Assembly (NCBI RefSeq): GCF_038592905.1
Contig: NZ_CP151943.1
Span: forward strand, 3,422,501 to 3,486,500
Direction of reading: 5' to 3'
Origin: Neobacillus sp. FSL H8-0543
GTDB lineage: Bacteria; Bacillota; Bacilli; Bacillales; Cytobacillaceae
Length of the DNA stretch: 64,000 nt
Shown piece after piece: positions 53,237 to 62,034 of the stretch. Position 1 is the stretch's first letter; every line of letters begins with the position of its first letter. The position numbers were made by a program, and so were the translations under genes. Under the pieces are notes generated by a model. That model was not told the DNA's origin. It made no database searches and worked only from the letters and a program-made list of their open reading frames with translations.

Positions 53237-55021
53237 ATGTTATATTTAGCTCCACTTATGCTTGAAAAAGTCGGAATTATCGTTATTGTTGCTTTTTTAC
53301 TATCGCAAATGAAATCATTTCGCCAAGTAATTCAAAATGAGCACAGTACAAATGAGAAAATTATGCTTATTTTACTTTTTGGTGCATTCGGGATTATTAG
53401 TAATTACACAGGAATTGAAGTTCAGCATAATACAATTAGCAGGGCGGAGTGGCTTTCTGAACTAGACTCGGAGAGTGCACTCGCAAATACAAGAGTGATG
53501 GGGATCGTTATTGGAGGATTACTGGGAGGCCCTACAGTCGGTATTGGTGCCGGTTTAATTGCTGGAATCCATCGTTACTCGCTAGGTGGTTTTACAGCAT
53601 TTTCATGTGGTATTTCTACTATTTTAGCTGGAATGGTTGCTGGATACTTTGGGAAAAAACGAAAACAAAATGGAAAACAAATCACTACTAAATTTGCTGT
53701 CATAATAGGAATGGTAATGGAAGCCGTCCAGATGTTAATTATCCTTGTTGTAGCTAAACCAATTGACCAGGCATGGAATCTCGTTCAGCTCATCAGCTTT
53801 CCGATGATTTTCGGGAATGGATTAGGAACCTTACTGTTTATGTTAATTATTCAAGCAGTTAAACGTGAAAATGAGCGTACTCGTGCGAACCAAACGACTC
53901 AAGCATTTTTTATTGCTGATCAAACGTTGCCGTATTTCCGTCAGGGCTTAAATATTCAATCATGCAAAGAAGTCGCGAGAATAATGCTGGACCTAACGGA
54001 TGCTGATGCGGTTTCTATTACAGATAACTATCAAGTTCTAGCTCATGAGGGTTCCGCTTCAGATCACCATGTCATAAAGTCGAAGCCTGAGACTGGTTTG
54101 ACCAAAAAAGTGCTCGAAAGCGGCAAGATTTCAGTTGCAAGGTCGAAGAAAGAAATCTCTTGTTTTCATGGTGGTTGTCCTTTAGAAGCTGCCATTGTCC
54201 TACCATTAAAGGTTAATAACAAAATTGCTGGTACATTAAAAATGTACTATATTAAGCCTGATAAACTAGATAGGGTCCAAAAGGAATTAGCCGAAGGACT
54301 GGCAAATCTTTTTTCGGCACAGCTAGAACTTGCAGAAGCAGAAAGACAGACAAAGTTATTGAAGGATGCAGAAATTAAAGCCCTACAAGCGCAAATTCAT
54401 CCGCATTTCTTATTTAATAGTATCAATACAATCTCAGCACTTTGCCGTACAGATGCAGACAAAGCTCGAAAATTACTTTTGGATCTAGGATCATTTTTTC
54501 GAAGCAATCTCCAAGGAGCGAGGCAGATGCTGATCCCAATTGAGAAAGAATTAGATAATGTTAGGGCCTATCTGTCATTGGAGCAGACTCGGTTTCCAAA
54601 TAAATACTATATAGACTTCGATATTGAACCAAATATCGAAAAAGTATTGATTCCTCCGTTTACTTTACAGCCTTTGGTTGAAAATGCGATTTATTATGGA
54701 TTTCCTCGAAGTAAACTAGAGGGGAAGATCTCTATTCGGGTTTTTTCTGAAAATAACCAATTACAAATAATCGTTGTGGATAACGGAAATGGAATTCCTG
54801 AAGAACGGATAAAGATTCTTGGTAAGCAAATTGTAAATTCTAAAAAGGGAAATGGCACAGCGATCTTTAATATTACCGAACGTCTAAAAGGAATATATAA
54901 TGGTCAAGCCAGTTTAAAGATAAAAAGTAGGGTGGATCATGGAACAACTGTTGTGGTATCCATCCCTCTCAACAGTAAAGGAGTGTTCGATCAAGATGTT
55001 GAAGGCTTATATAGTGGATGA
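53237..55021 (+). CDS. lytS: LytS/BtsS-type sensor histidine kinase
   Basis: A 594-residue kinase: 5TM-LYT sensor domain (about 1-200, with GGLLGGPTVGIGAGLIAGIH), GAF domain (about 230-350), His_kinase domain with HPHFLFNSINTIS (phospho-His near 388-390), and a HATPase domain with VDNGNGIP. LytS-type sensors in B. subtilis and BtsS in E. coli respond to pyruvate. GGAGGGGAG precedes the ATG. The end overlaps the start of the response regulator gene by 26 bases. Confidence 0.9.
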   Translation: MLYLAPLMLEKVGIIVIVAFLLSQMKSFRQVIQNEHSTNEKIMLILLFGAFGIISNYTGIEVQHNTISRAEWLSELDSESALANTRVMGIVIGGLLGGPTVGIGAGLIAGIHRYSLGGFTAFSCGISTILAGMVAGYFGKKRKQNGKQITTKFAVIIGMVMEAVQMLIILVVAKPIDQAWNLVQLISFPMIFGNGLGTLLFMLIIQAVKRENERTRANQTTQAFFIADQTLPYFRQGLNIQSCKEVARIMLDLTDADAVSITDNYQVLAHEGSASDHHVIKSKPETGLTKKVLESGKISVARSKKEISCFHGGCPLEAAIVLPLKVNNKIAGTLKMYYIKPDKLDRVQKELAEGLANLFSAQLELAEAERQTKLLKDAEIKALQAQIHPHFLFNSINTISALCRTDADKARKLLLDLGSFFRSNLQGARQMLIPIEKELDNVRAYLSLEQTRFPNKYYIDFDIEPNIEKVLIPPFTLQPLVENAIYYGFPRSKLEGKISIRVFSENNQLQIIVVDNGNGIPEERIKILGKQIVNSKKGNGTAIFNITERLKGIYNGQASLKIKSRVDHGTTVVVSIPLNSKGVFDQDVEGLYSG

Positions 55022-55733
55022 TGAACCATTGGCGAGAGATGAATTGAAATACCTGCTTAATCGAAGTAAACAGGTGGAAATTATAGGTGAAAGTGATTGT
55101 GTGGAGGATGCAATTTCTGATATTTCCATGCTAAAACCAGATATTGTTTTTTTGGATATTGAACTAGCTGAAGATAACGGATTAAGCTTAGCAAAGCAAT
55201 TAGAATCCATTATACCAACGCCTGCCATTGTTTTTGCTACGGCTTATGATGAGTATGCATTCCAAGCATTTGAATTAAATGCAGTCGATTATATTTTAAA
55301 GCCCTTTGATGAACAGCGTATTCAAAAAACACTGGAAAAAATAACGAAAATGCAAAAAGTCGAAAATAAGGATTTATTAGTCCATGCTTCAATGAAAAAT
55401 AATGAAAATGGAAAAATAGCGGTCCTTGTCAATGAACGAATCATTTTATTAACCTTGGCAGATATTCTATATTTAGAATCTAGTGAAGGTAAGTGCACGA
55501 TCGTAACTATTAATCAAGAATACACAGTTAGTGAGGCACTTGTCGTTTTGGAGAAAAAGTTAATTCCTTCTAAATTTCTTCGCATCCATCGTAGTTTCAT
55601 AGTAAACCTTGATTATATTGTAGAAATAGAACCTTGGTTTAACTCTACCTATAATTTACTTTTGAAGGACGGCTCTAAAGTGCCAGTTAGTCGTACCTAT
55701 GTTAAGGAATTAAAGCAGCGTATAGGATTTTAG
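54996..55733 (+). CDS. lytT: LytTR-family response regulator
   Basis: A 245-residue regulator. The receiver domain (about 1-120) has the acid pocket DDEP and the phospho-Asp in PDIVFLDIEL. The LytTR DNA-binding domain (about 145-245) ends with FLRIHRSFIVNLDYIVEIE. LytTR domains bind two direct repeats about one 21-bp step apart, which is what is seen at 55753-55784. The start at 54996 has AAAGGAG twelve bases upstream and overlaps lytS, so the pair is coupled. The next gene is cstA. Confidence 0.9.
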   Translation: MLKAYIVDDEPLARDELKYLLNRSKQVEIIGESDCVEDAISDISMLKPDIVFLDIELAEDNGLSLAKQLESIIPTPAIVFATAYDEYAFQAFELNAVDYILKPFDEQRIQKTLEKITKMQKVENKDLLVHASMKNNENGKIAVLVNERIILLTLADILYLESSEGKCTIVTINQEYTVSEALVVLEKKLIPSKFLRIHRSFIVNLDYIVEIEPWFNSTYNLLLKDGSKVPVSRTYVKELKQRIGF

Positions 55734-55752
55734 ATTTAAGTATTTCGCTTGT

Positions 55753-55784
55753 CGATTTTTGTAATTCACCTATCCATTTTTGCA
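55753..55784 (+). promoter_or_regulatory. Direct repeats, probable LytT binding site before cstA
   Basis: CGATTTTTGTA (55753-55763) and CCATTTTTGCA (55774-55784) are direct repeats with a 21-base step, the usual spacing for LytTR regulators. They lie about 80 bases before the cstA start. Confidence 0.6.
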
Positions 55785-55865
55785 TGTTAACCTGAAAATG
55801 AAAATAAATTGTTTTCATTTTGTAATATATATGAGTAACAAACTTGAATGGGGGGTTAATAAAAA

Positions 55866-57680
55866 ATGAATGCGATTACAATAGTTGTTGCTTCGATATG
55901 TATCCTATTAATAGTTTATCGTTTATATGGTACATTCATGGCAGCAAAGGTTTTAAAACTTGATCAGCTAGATGCTTTAAAGCAGACTCCTGCACAGAAA
56001 TTAGATGATGGTCAAGATTATGTACCCACGAATAAATGGGTCGTATTTGGTCACCATTTTGCTGCGATTGCTGCAGCGGGTCCGTTAGTTGGTCCCATCC
56101 TAGCAGCTCAATTCGGTTATTTACCAGGATTGATTTGGCTTTTAGTTGGTGCGGTAATTGGCGGAGCGGTTCACGATATGGTTGTTCTCTTTGCCTCTAT
56201 GCGTAGAGATGGAAAATCTTTATCTGAAGTTGCCAAAGAGGAACTAGGTCCTGTGGCAGGGTTCTGTACAGGCTTAGCCATGTTATTTATTATTACTATT
56301 ACAATGGCTGGTTTATCCATGGTTGTTCTTGGCGCGCTTGAAAGAAACCCTTGGGGAACATTCGCAGTAGGAATCACCATTCCGATTGCAATGGCCGTTG
56401 GATTGTATCATAAAAAGACAGGCAACTTAAAACTAGCAACGATCGTTGGGTTCGCTGCAATTATGTTGGCCATTGTATTGGGACCAAACATTCAAGGCAC
56501 AGCGTTTGGCGATTTGTTAACACTTGAAAAAAGCACATTAGCACTTATTCTACCAATCTATGCATTTTTTGCTGCTGCTTTACCAGTCTGGTTATTGCTG
56601 GCACCTCGAGATTATTTAAGTACTTTTATGAAGATTGGAGTATTCGCAGCATTGATTGTTGGGGTATTCATTGTAAATCCAGAAGTTCAATTCCCGGCAT
56701 TTACAGAATTTATTAATGGCGGTGGTCCTATTATTGCTGGACCTGTTTGGCCATTTATCTCTATTACAATTGCTTGTGGAGCGATTTCAGGATTCCATGC
56801 ATTTGTTGGATCCGGTACAACACCGAAGATGATTAATCGTTGGAGCGACGTTAAAGGTGTTGCGTTTGGAGCGATGCTTGTTGAATGCTTAGTGGCAATC
56901 ATGGCATTAATTGCCGCTATTTCACTACAACCAGGTGATTATTTTGCAATCAACTCATCACCGGAGAAATTCGCAACACTCGGAATGGAAACGGTTCATC
57001 TAGGTGAACTTAGTAAAGAAATAGGAATGGACCTTGAAGGAAGAACAGGTGGAGCTGTTACACTGGCAGTAGGGATGACGTACATCTTCACAGCCGTTCC
57101 ATTTTTTGCGAAAATGGCATCATACTTCTACCAATTTGTTATTCTTTTTGAGGCTGTCTTTATCTTAACAGCAATTGACTCAGGTACACGGGTTGCTCGT
57201 TATCTTATTCAAGATTTCTTTGGAGACTTCATTAAACCGTTAAAACGTACAGATTCACTGGGGGCGAATATTTTTGCCAGTGCATTGGCCTGCTTCATGT
57301 GGGGATATCTTCTGTTCTCCGGTGACATCAGTTCTGTCTGGGCATTATTCGGTGTATCCAACCAATTAATGGCTTCGATTGGACTTATTGTGGGCGCAAC
57401 TGTAGTCCTTAAGGTTGCTGAAAAGCGTTGGTACATGCTGACATGTCTAATACCTCTTGCCTACCTTTTTGTAACTGTAATGGTAGCAGGATATTGGATG
57501 GTGAAGAACGTCTACTTCAATGGAGCCAACCCTGGTTTCAATGTATTAAACGGAATCCTGTCCATTATAATGCTAATTCTTGGAGTTGTTATCCTAGCCA
57601 CTTCAATTAATAAATGGATTAAGCTATGGAAAATACCACAAGCAGTATTAGTAGAACAATCGAATAAAGAAGTCGCTTAA
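55866..57680 (+). CDS. cstA: CstA/BtsT-family transporter (probable pyruvate uptake)
   Basis: A 604-residue protein with about sixteen spans. Family motifs include VVFGHHFAAIAAAGPLVGPI, GAVIGGAVHDMVVLFASMRR and FHAFVGSGTTPKMI. The family includes E. coli CstA and the pyruvate/H+ symporter BtsT; peptide transport was an older view. GGGGGGTTAATAAAAA precedes the ATG. The LytST pair directly upstream and the LytTR-type repeats in the 132-bp gap suggest that it is the regulated pyruvate transporter, as BtsSR controls btsT in E. coli. A terminator follows. Confidence 0.88.
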   Translation: MNAITIVVASICILLIVYRLYGTFMAAKVLKLDQLDALKQTPAQKLDDGQDYVPTNKWVVFGHHFAAIAAAGPLVGPILAAQFGYLPGLIWLLVGAVIGGAVHDMVVLFASMRRDGKSLSEVAKEELGPVAGFCTGLAMLFIITITMAGLSMVVLGALERNPWGTFAVGITIPIAMAVGLYHKKTGNLKLATIVGFAAIMLAIVLGPNIQGTAFGDLLTLEKSTLALILPIYAFFAAALPVWLLLAPRDYLSTFMKIGVFAALIVGVFIVNPEVQFPAFTEFINGGGPIIAGPVWPFISITIACGAISGFHAFVGSGTTPKMINRWSDVKGVAFGAMLVECLVAIMALIAAISLQPGDYFAINSSPEKFATLGMETVHLGELSKEIGMDLEGRTGGAVTLAVGMTYIFTAVPFFAKMASYFYQFVILFEAVFILTAIDSGTRVARYLIQDFFGDFIKPLKRTDSLGANIFASALACFMWGYLLFSGDISSVWALFGVSNQLMASIGLIVGATVVLKVAEKRWYMLTCLIPLAYLFVTVMVAGYWMVKNVYFNGANPGFNVLNGILSIIMLILGVVILATSINKWIKLWKIPQAVLVEQSNKEVA

Positions 57681-57684
57681 AAAA

Positions 57685-57717
57685 ATAGCACCCTTTCAAC
57701 AAAGTTGAAGGGGTGCT
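57685..57717 (+). terminator. Terminator of cstA
   Basis: AGCACCCTTTCAAC and GTTGAAGGGGTGCT arms with a three-base loop. Confidence 0.85.
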
Positions 57718-57723
57718 TATTGT

Positions 57724-57999
57724 TTATTCAAGTTTTGCAGAGATAGACTTTAAGAATCCGAAACCAGACAATCTTAGATTTAGTTTATTTTTTCTGCTGA
57801 TATTTTTATGTACATATATTGATAGATTGTCGATAATAAACTCATTAAAGTTTGTTAAGGTCTTGGGTTTGCCTGGTACAGCCACCACCTCTTGTATACT
57901 AGGGGCACAGCAAGCATTTACCTCTAAGGTTTTTACAGTTAATTGATTCCCCTTAGTTTCAATCCATTTTTTTGATTCAACATCTATTTCAACATTCAT
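57724..57999 (-). CDS. CC/Se-motif family small protein
   Basis: A 91-residue protein with the pattern KWIETKGNQLTVKTL, then an adjacent cysteine pair (C30-C31 in NACCAPSIQEV) and VAVPGKPKTLTNF. This fits the CC/Se motif family, in which some members have selenocysteine at the second Cys. Here both positions are Cys. Function is unknown; a redox or metal-binding role is plausible from the paired cysteines. GGAGG precedes the ATG. It stands alone between cstA and the peptide transporter. Confidence 0.65.
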   Translation of the reverse strand: MNVEIDVESKKWIETKGNQLTVKTLEVNACCAPSIQEVVAVPGKPKTLTNFNEFIIDNLSIYVHKNISRKNKLNLRLSGFGFLKSISAKLE

Positions 58000-58113
58000 A
58001 GATCCTCGGCCTCCTTTATACTAATACATCCTATTTTATTACCTACTAATTACTTTAATTGTACTGTATGAAAAAGATGTTGTCATGTCTGAATAGTAAC
58101 TTTTTAAACGTAA

Positions 58114-58146
58114 AAAAACACCTAATCAGCTGATTAGGTGTCTTTT
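58114..58146 (-). terminator. Terminator of the peptide transporter gene
   Basis: ACACCTAATCAGCTGATTAGGTGT is a perfect palindrome flanked by A and T runs. Confidence 0.85.
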
Positions 58147-58152
58147 AAATGA

Positions 58153-59646
58153 TTATCTTATGCCCTTCATTAAGCCCTGAATTTTCGGAGATATTGCGAA
58201 AAGTAAAATACTTAGTACAATCGCTGCTCCACCGATGATCCCAAAGTACGCCATTTCATTCTCTGGGGAATAGAATCTAACGACTTGGGCATTAAGAGCC
58301 TGAGCTGCAGTACTTGATAAAAACCATAAACTCATCGTTTGTGCGGAAAAGGCAGCAGGAGCTAATTTTGTTGTTGCAGATAAACCAACCGGTGATAAGC
58401 ACAATTCACCAAAAACAACAATTAAATAGCTAAGTACAAGCCACATTGGGCTTACCAATGAATCTGAGCCGCCAAAGTAAGCTGGCAAAAGGATAACAAG
58501 GAAGGATAGCCCTGCGAACAATAACGCTATTGAGAACTTTTGCGGTATCGTTGGTTGACGTTTTCCTAATTTAACCCACATCCAAGCAAAAACAGGCGCC
58601 AAAACAATGATAAATAACGGGTTTAAGGATTGGAACCATGCAGGAGAAATCGTTATTCCTGCAAATTCTAATTGAGTTCTCTCGGCCGCATATAATCCAA
58701 GAATAGTTGAACCCTGCTCTTGAATAGACCAGAACATAACGGATGCAACGAATAATGGTATATAAGCAAGAATTCGTGAACGCTCTACAGCAGTTGTTTT
58801 AGGACTGCGGTACATGACAACAAAGTAAATAGTTGGAATCAAAATACCAAGAATTGTAACCAAATTGATAAAGCTAGCAATAGTTAGAAGTCCCTTTGGG
58901 ATTAAAACAGCACAAAGAGCAGCAATAAGTACGACACTCAGTCCAATAATCGTATAAGTTTTCTTCTTTTCAGTTTTGGATAGCGGATTTGGAATATTGG
59001 TACCAGCTAGACCAAGGTTTTTCTTCTTTGTTAATACAAACATAACAAGTCCTGCGAACATTCCGACAGCAGCGATACCAAAACCTAAATGGAAATCAAT
59101 TTTCATTCCCACCGTTCCAGCAATTAATGGTGCTAAGAATCCACCCAAGTTAATTCCCATATAGAAAATGGTAAAGCCTGCATCACGACGATCATCCGTT
59201 TCGCTGTACAGGTCACCGACAACAGTAGAAACATTTGGCTTCAGCAAGCCAGTTCCGAGTACAATCAAAACCATAGAAACAAAGAACAAGGCCACGTTAC
59301 CGGGTATTGCTAGGGCAATATGACCGAACATAATCAATATTCCACCATAAAAAATGGCTCTAGAAGTACCGAAAACTCGGTCAGCTAACCAACCACCAAT
59401 AACACCGGACATATAAACAAGTGCTCCATAAATGGACATAATGGACATAGCTAAGTTTTTATCAAGTCCTAATCCGCCTTTTGTAACTTCAAAGTACATA
59501 TAGAATAGAAGGATAGCTCTCATTCCATAATACGAGAAACGCTCCCAGAATTCTGTGAAGAAAAGAGTGGATAATCCCTTTGGATGTCCGAAGAATCCCG
59601 TTTGAGGAACACTATCCACAATTTTCTGTTTATTGATATTTGACAT
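58153..59646 (-). CDS. POT-family proton-coupled peptide transporter (DtpT-like)
   Basis: A 497-residue MFS-fold transporter with the POT signatures FFTEFWERFSYYGMRAILLF (E-x-x-E-R motif region) and FTIFYMGINLGGFLAPLIAG. It imports di- and tripeptides with protons. GGAGGTTG precedes the ATG. It is monocistronic, with its own terminator. B. subtilis YclF is a likely relative. Confidence 0.92.
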   Translation of the reverse strand: MSNINKQKIVDSVPQTGFFGHPKGLSTLFFTEFWERFSYYGMRAILLFYMYFEVTKGGLGLDKNLAMSIMSIYGALVYMSGVIGGWLADRVFGTSRAIFYGGILIMFGHIALAIPGNVALFFVSMVLIVLGTGLLKPNVSTVVGDLYSETDDRRDAGFTIFYMGINLGGFLAPLIAGTVGMKIDFHLGFGIAAVGMFAGLVMFVLTKKKNLGLAGTNIPNPLSKTEKKKTYTIIGLSVVLIAALCAVLIPKGLLTIASFINLVTILGILIPTIYFVVMYRSPKTTAVERSRILAYIPLFVASVMFWSIQEQGSTILGLYAAERTQLEFAGITISPAWFQSLNPLFIIVLAPVFAWMWVKLGKRQPTIPQKFSIALLFAGLSFLVILLPAYFGGSDSLVSPMWLVLSYLIVVFGELCLSPVGLSATTKLAPAAFSAQTMSLWFLSSTAAQALNAQVVRFYSPENEMAYFGIIGGAAIVLSILLFAISPKIQGLMKGIR

Positions 59647-59942
59647 GGTACAACCTCCTCTTTATTATACTATAATACTTTTGAATGTTTTAAACTGTCA
59701 AAAACTATTTTTGGTAATTAAATTTGAAAAGCCATAAGAACGCTGGCATTACAGTGTTTCTGTTGGATTTTTTAATGAGAAGAAAGTTTTTTTAAAATAG
59801 TAATTATATTGTGATAAAACAAACTAAACTGACAACTGCGCAACGAATAGTGAGAAATGAATCATTGTGTTTCATTTATGTTTAACTTTTGCTAAATGAG
59901 GAAAATTATTTACTAAGCAACATAATATGTGAGAGGAGTGTG
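59647..59942. other. Divergent promoter region
   Basis: AT-rich and without a supported gene. It contains the divergent starts of the peptide transporter and LemA genes. An ORF extension from 59889 is not needed because the LemA ribosome binding site lies at 59932-59938. Confidence 0.4.
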
Positions 59943-60524
59943 ATGGCAGTGAAAAAAGGATACTTAGTAATAGGAATTATTGTCGCGGTGCTTGTTATTT
60001 TCGGAGCGATGTTAATGTCCAGCTATAACAACTTTGTCAGCTTAGAGGAGAATGTTGATCAGTCTTATGCTCAAATTGAAAATCAACTTCAACGAAGGTT
60101 GGATCTAATCCCAAACCTTGTAAATACAGTAAAGGGTTATGCATCCCATGAAGAAGAAGTGATTACATCGATTTCAGATGCCCGTGCCCGGTTAGCAGGC
60201 GCAAATACGGTGGAGGAAGAAGCAAATGCTAACGCAGAATTATCAGGTGCTTTAAGCAGATTGCTTGTGGTAGTAGAAAATTATCCAAATCTTAAAGCCG
60301 ATCGACAGTTTACGCAATTAATGGATGAACTGTCAGGAACCGAAAATAGAATCTCAGTGGCCCGAAAAGATTACAATGATCAAGTAGCGATTTATAACAA
60401 AAAGGTAAAAAGATTTCCAGGTGCATTAATAGCTGGAATAACTGGTTTTGATGAAAAAGAATACTTTAATGCAGATCCTAAAGCCGCAGAAGCACCAGAG
60501 GTTGATTTTGGAGGCAATGATTAA
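59943..60524 (+). CDS. LemA-family protein
   Basis: A 193-residue protein: N-terminal membrane helix (about 6-24, YLVIGIIVAVLVIFGAMLMS), then a helical bundle with the LemA motif DQSYAQIENQLQRRLDLIPN, NLVNTVKGYASHE and VARKDYNDQVAIYNK. Function is not established; it is often paired with a TPM-domain protein as here. AGAGGAG lies four bases before the ATG at 59943 and ten before a GTG two codons later, so either could be the start. It overlaps the next gene by one base. Confidence 0.88.
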   Translation: MAVKKGYLVIGIIVAVLVIFGAMLMSSYNNFVSLEENVDQSYAQIENQLQRRLDLIPNLVNTVKGYASHEEEVITSISDARARLAGANTVEEEANANAELSGALSRLLVVVENYPNLKADRQFTQLMDELSGTENRISVARKDYNDQVAIYNKKVKRFPGALIAGITGFDEKEYFNADPKAAEAPEVDFGGND

Positions 60525-61279
60525 TGAATGGGAATAGGGTCTTCAGCTTTTTATTGGTGATAGTTACCCTGTTTCTTTTTGTAGGAAGAGCATTCGCTGA
60601 GGACATCCAAATGCCCAAGCCAATGGGCGATATATATGTACAGGATTTTGCCAATGTATTAAATGACCAGGAAAAAGTGGAATTAAGAAATATAGGCAGA
60701 ACCATTGAAAATCAAACAACAGCACAAATTGCCGTCATGACCGTCGACACAATAGGAGAACGGTCGATTGAGGAATTTGCTAACGAAGCATTTCGACAAT
60801 ACGGAATTGGCAGAGAGACCGAAGACAATGGGGTATTGCTAGTTGTTTCCATTAATGATCGTAAAGTGAGGATAGAAGTGGGTTATGGGCTAGAGGGGAG
60901 AATCCCAGATGGAAAAGCGGGTAGGATTCTTGATGAACATGCTATTCCCTATCTGCAGCAACAACAGCCGAACAAAGCGATAGTTGAAACCTATAATGTA
61001 CTCGCAAATGAAGTTCTAGCCGAATATGGTCAAGAAGGATTACAGGGAATTGTGGATGAAGGCCAACCTGCTCCAGTTGATGGAGGGTTAGGCATTCCTA
61101 GTTGGCTGCTAATTCTTTTAGTTGTTGTTGTCGTATTTCTTGATATAAAATTTTTTGGCGGAACCTTAACACATATGCTTCTTTTCTTCCTATCCAGAGG
61201 TGGTGGCAGAGGCGGAGGGGGAGGTTCCCAAGGCGGCGGCGGTTCCTCTGGTGGTGGTGGCGCAGGGCGTGGCTGGTAA
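60524..61279 (+). CDS. TPM-domain membrane protein (YgcG-like)
   Basis: A 251-residue protein with a signal peptide (about 1-22), a TPM domain outside the membrane (about 35-165, VQDFANVLNDQEKVELRNIG ... GYGLEGRIPDGKAGRILDE), a membrane helix (about 190-208) and a Gly/Ser-rich C-terminal tail ending GGGGAGRGW. This is the YgcG-family layout. The start codon overlaps the LemA stop (TTAATG), so the pair is coupled and probably works together in the envelope. Confidence 0.87.
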   Translation: MNGNRVFSFLLVIVTLFLFVGRAFAEDIQMPKPMGDIYVQDFANVLNDQEKVELRNIGRTIENQTTAQIAVMTVDTIGERSIEEFANEAFRQYGIGRETEDNGVLLVVSINDRKVRIEVGYGLEGRIPDGKAGRILDEHAIPYLQQQQPNKAIVETYNVLANEVLAEYGQEGLQGIVDEGQPAPVDGGLGIPSWLLILLVVVVVFLDIKFFGGTLTHMLLFFLSRGGGRGGGGGSQGGGGSSGGGGAGRGW

Positions 61280-61375
61280 TAAAGATAGTAGTATCAAGTA
61301 AGCTGACCTCGTAATAGGGCAGCTTTTTACGTTTAATGCTATAGTTAAAGATATTGTTTGAATAGAGGTAAAACA

Positions 61376-61981
61376 ATGAAGGAAGATTATTATGATGCTT
61401 TGTTGAACATAAAAACAGGTGGAAATCAAAGGGGATTTAGCAGCTCCTTTCATTATCACAGATATGAACCAACACCCTATAGTGCACTTGAAACATTATT
61501 TACTCAGTATGAGTTAACAAGCAGCGACCATGTCGTTGATTTTGGATGTGGTAAAGGAAGATTAAATTTCTATATCAATTATTTTTTTCATTCAACGGTC
61601 GCAGGGGTAGAAATGAATGAGACTTACTATCAAGAAGCAGTTGAGAATCAAACGAGTTATTTGAAAAAGTTTAAAAGTCACAAGGATAAAATTCATTTCC
61701 ACTGTTGCTTGGCAGAAAAGTATCAAATCGGCCTGCAGGATAATCGATTTTATTTTTTTAACCCCTTTACCGTACCGATATTTTGGAAGGTAATAAATAA
61801 TATCCTGCTATCGGTCGAGAAGTCACCCAGAGAAATTGATTTGGTGCTATATTATCCATCAGAGGATTATATTTATTTTTTAGAAAACAATACGTCTTTT
61901 GAATTGTATAAGGAAATCAGCCTACCTGGTCTTTACGAACAAAATCCAAATGAACGATTTTTAATTTATCGATTGGTTTAA
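61376..61981 (+). CDS. SAM-dependent methyltransferase
   Basis: A 201-residue class I methyltransferase. SAM motif I is VVDFGCGKGRLNFYI (about 55-69), and NPFTVPIFWKVINNIL is the family's motif IV region. The substrate is unknown. AGAGGT precedes the ATG at 61376. It is a single gene, and its terminator is shared with the convergent UvrC-like gene. Confidence 0.78.
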   Translation: MKEDYYDALLNIKTGGNQRGFSSSFHYHRYEPTPYSALETLFTQYELTSSDHVVDFGCGKGRLNFYINYFFHSTVAGVEMNETYYQEAVENQTSYLKKFKSHKDKIHFHCCLAEKYQIGLQDNRFYFFNPFTVPIFWKVINNILLSVEKSPREIDLVLYYPSEDYIYFLENNTSFELYKEISLPGLYEQNPNERFLIYRLV

Positions 61982-61995
61982 AAAAATAGAACGAT

Positions 61996-62034
61996 AAAAG
62001 CCCTTGGTTTTATCAATGTAACCAAGGGCTTTTG
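61996..62034. terminator. Bidirectional terminator
   Basis: AAAAGCCCTTGGTT and AACCAAGGGCTTTT arms. The left end of the convergent gene's coding region lies inside the stem. Confidence 0.85.
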
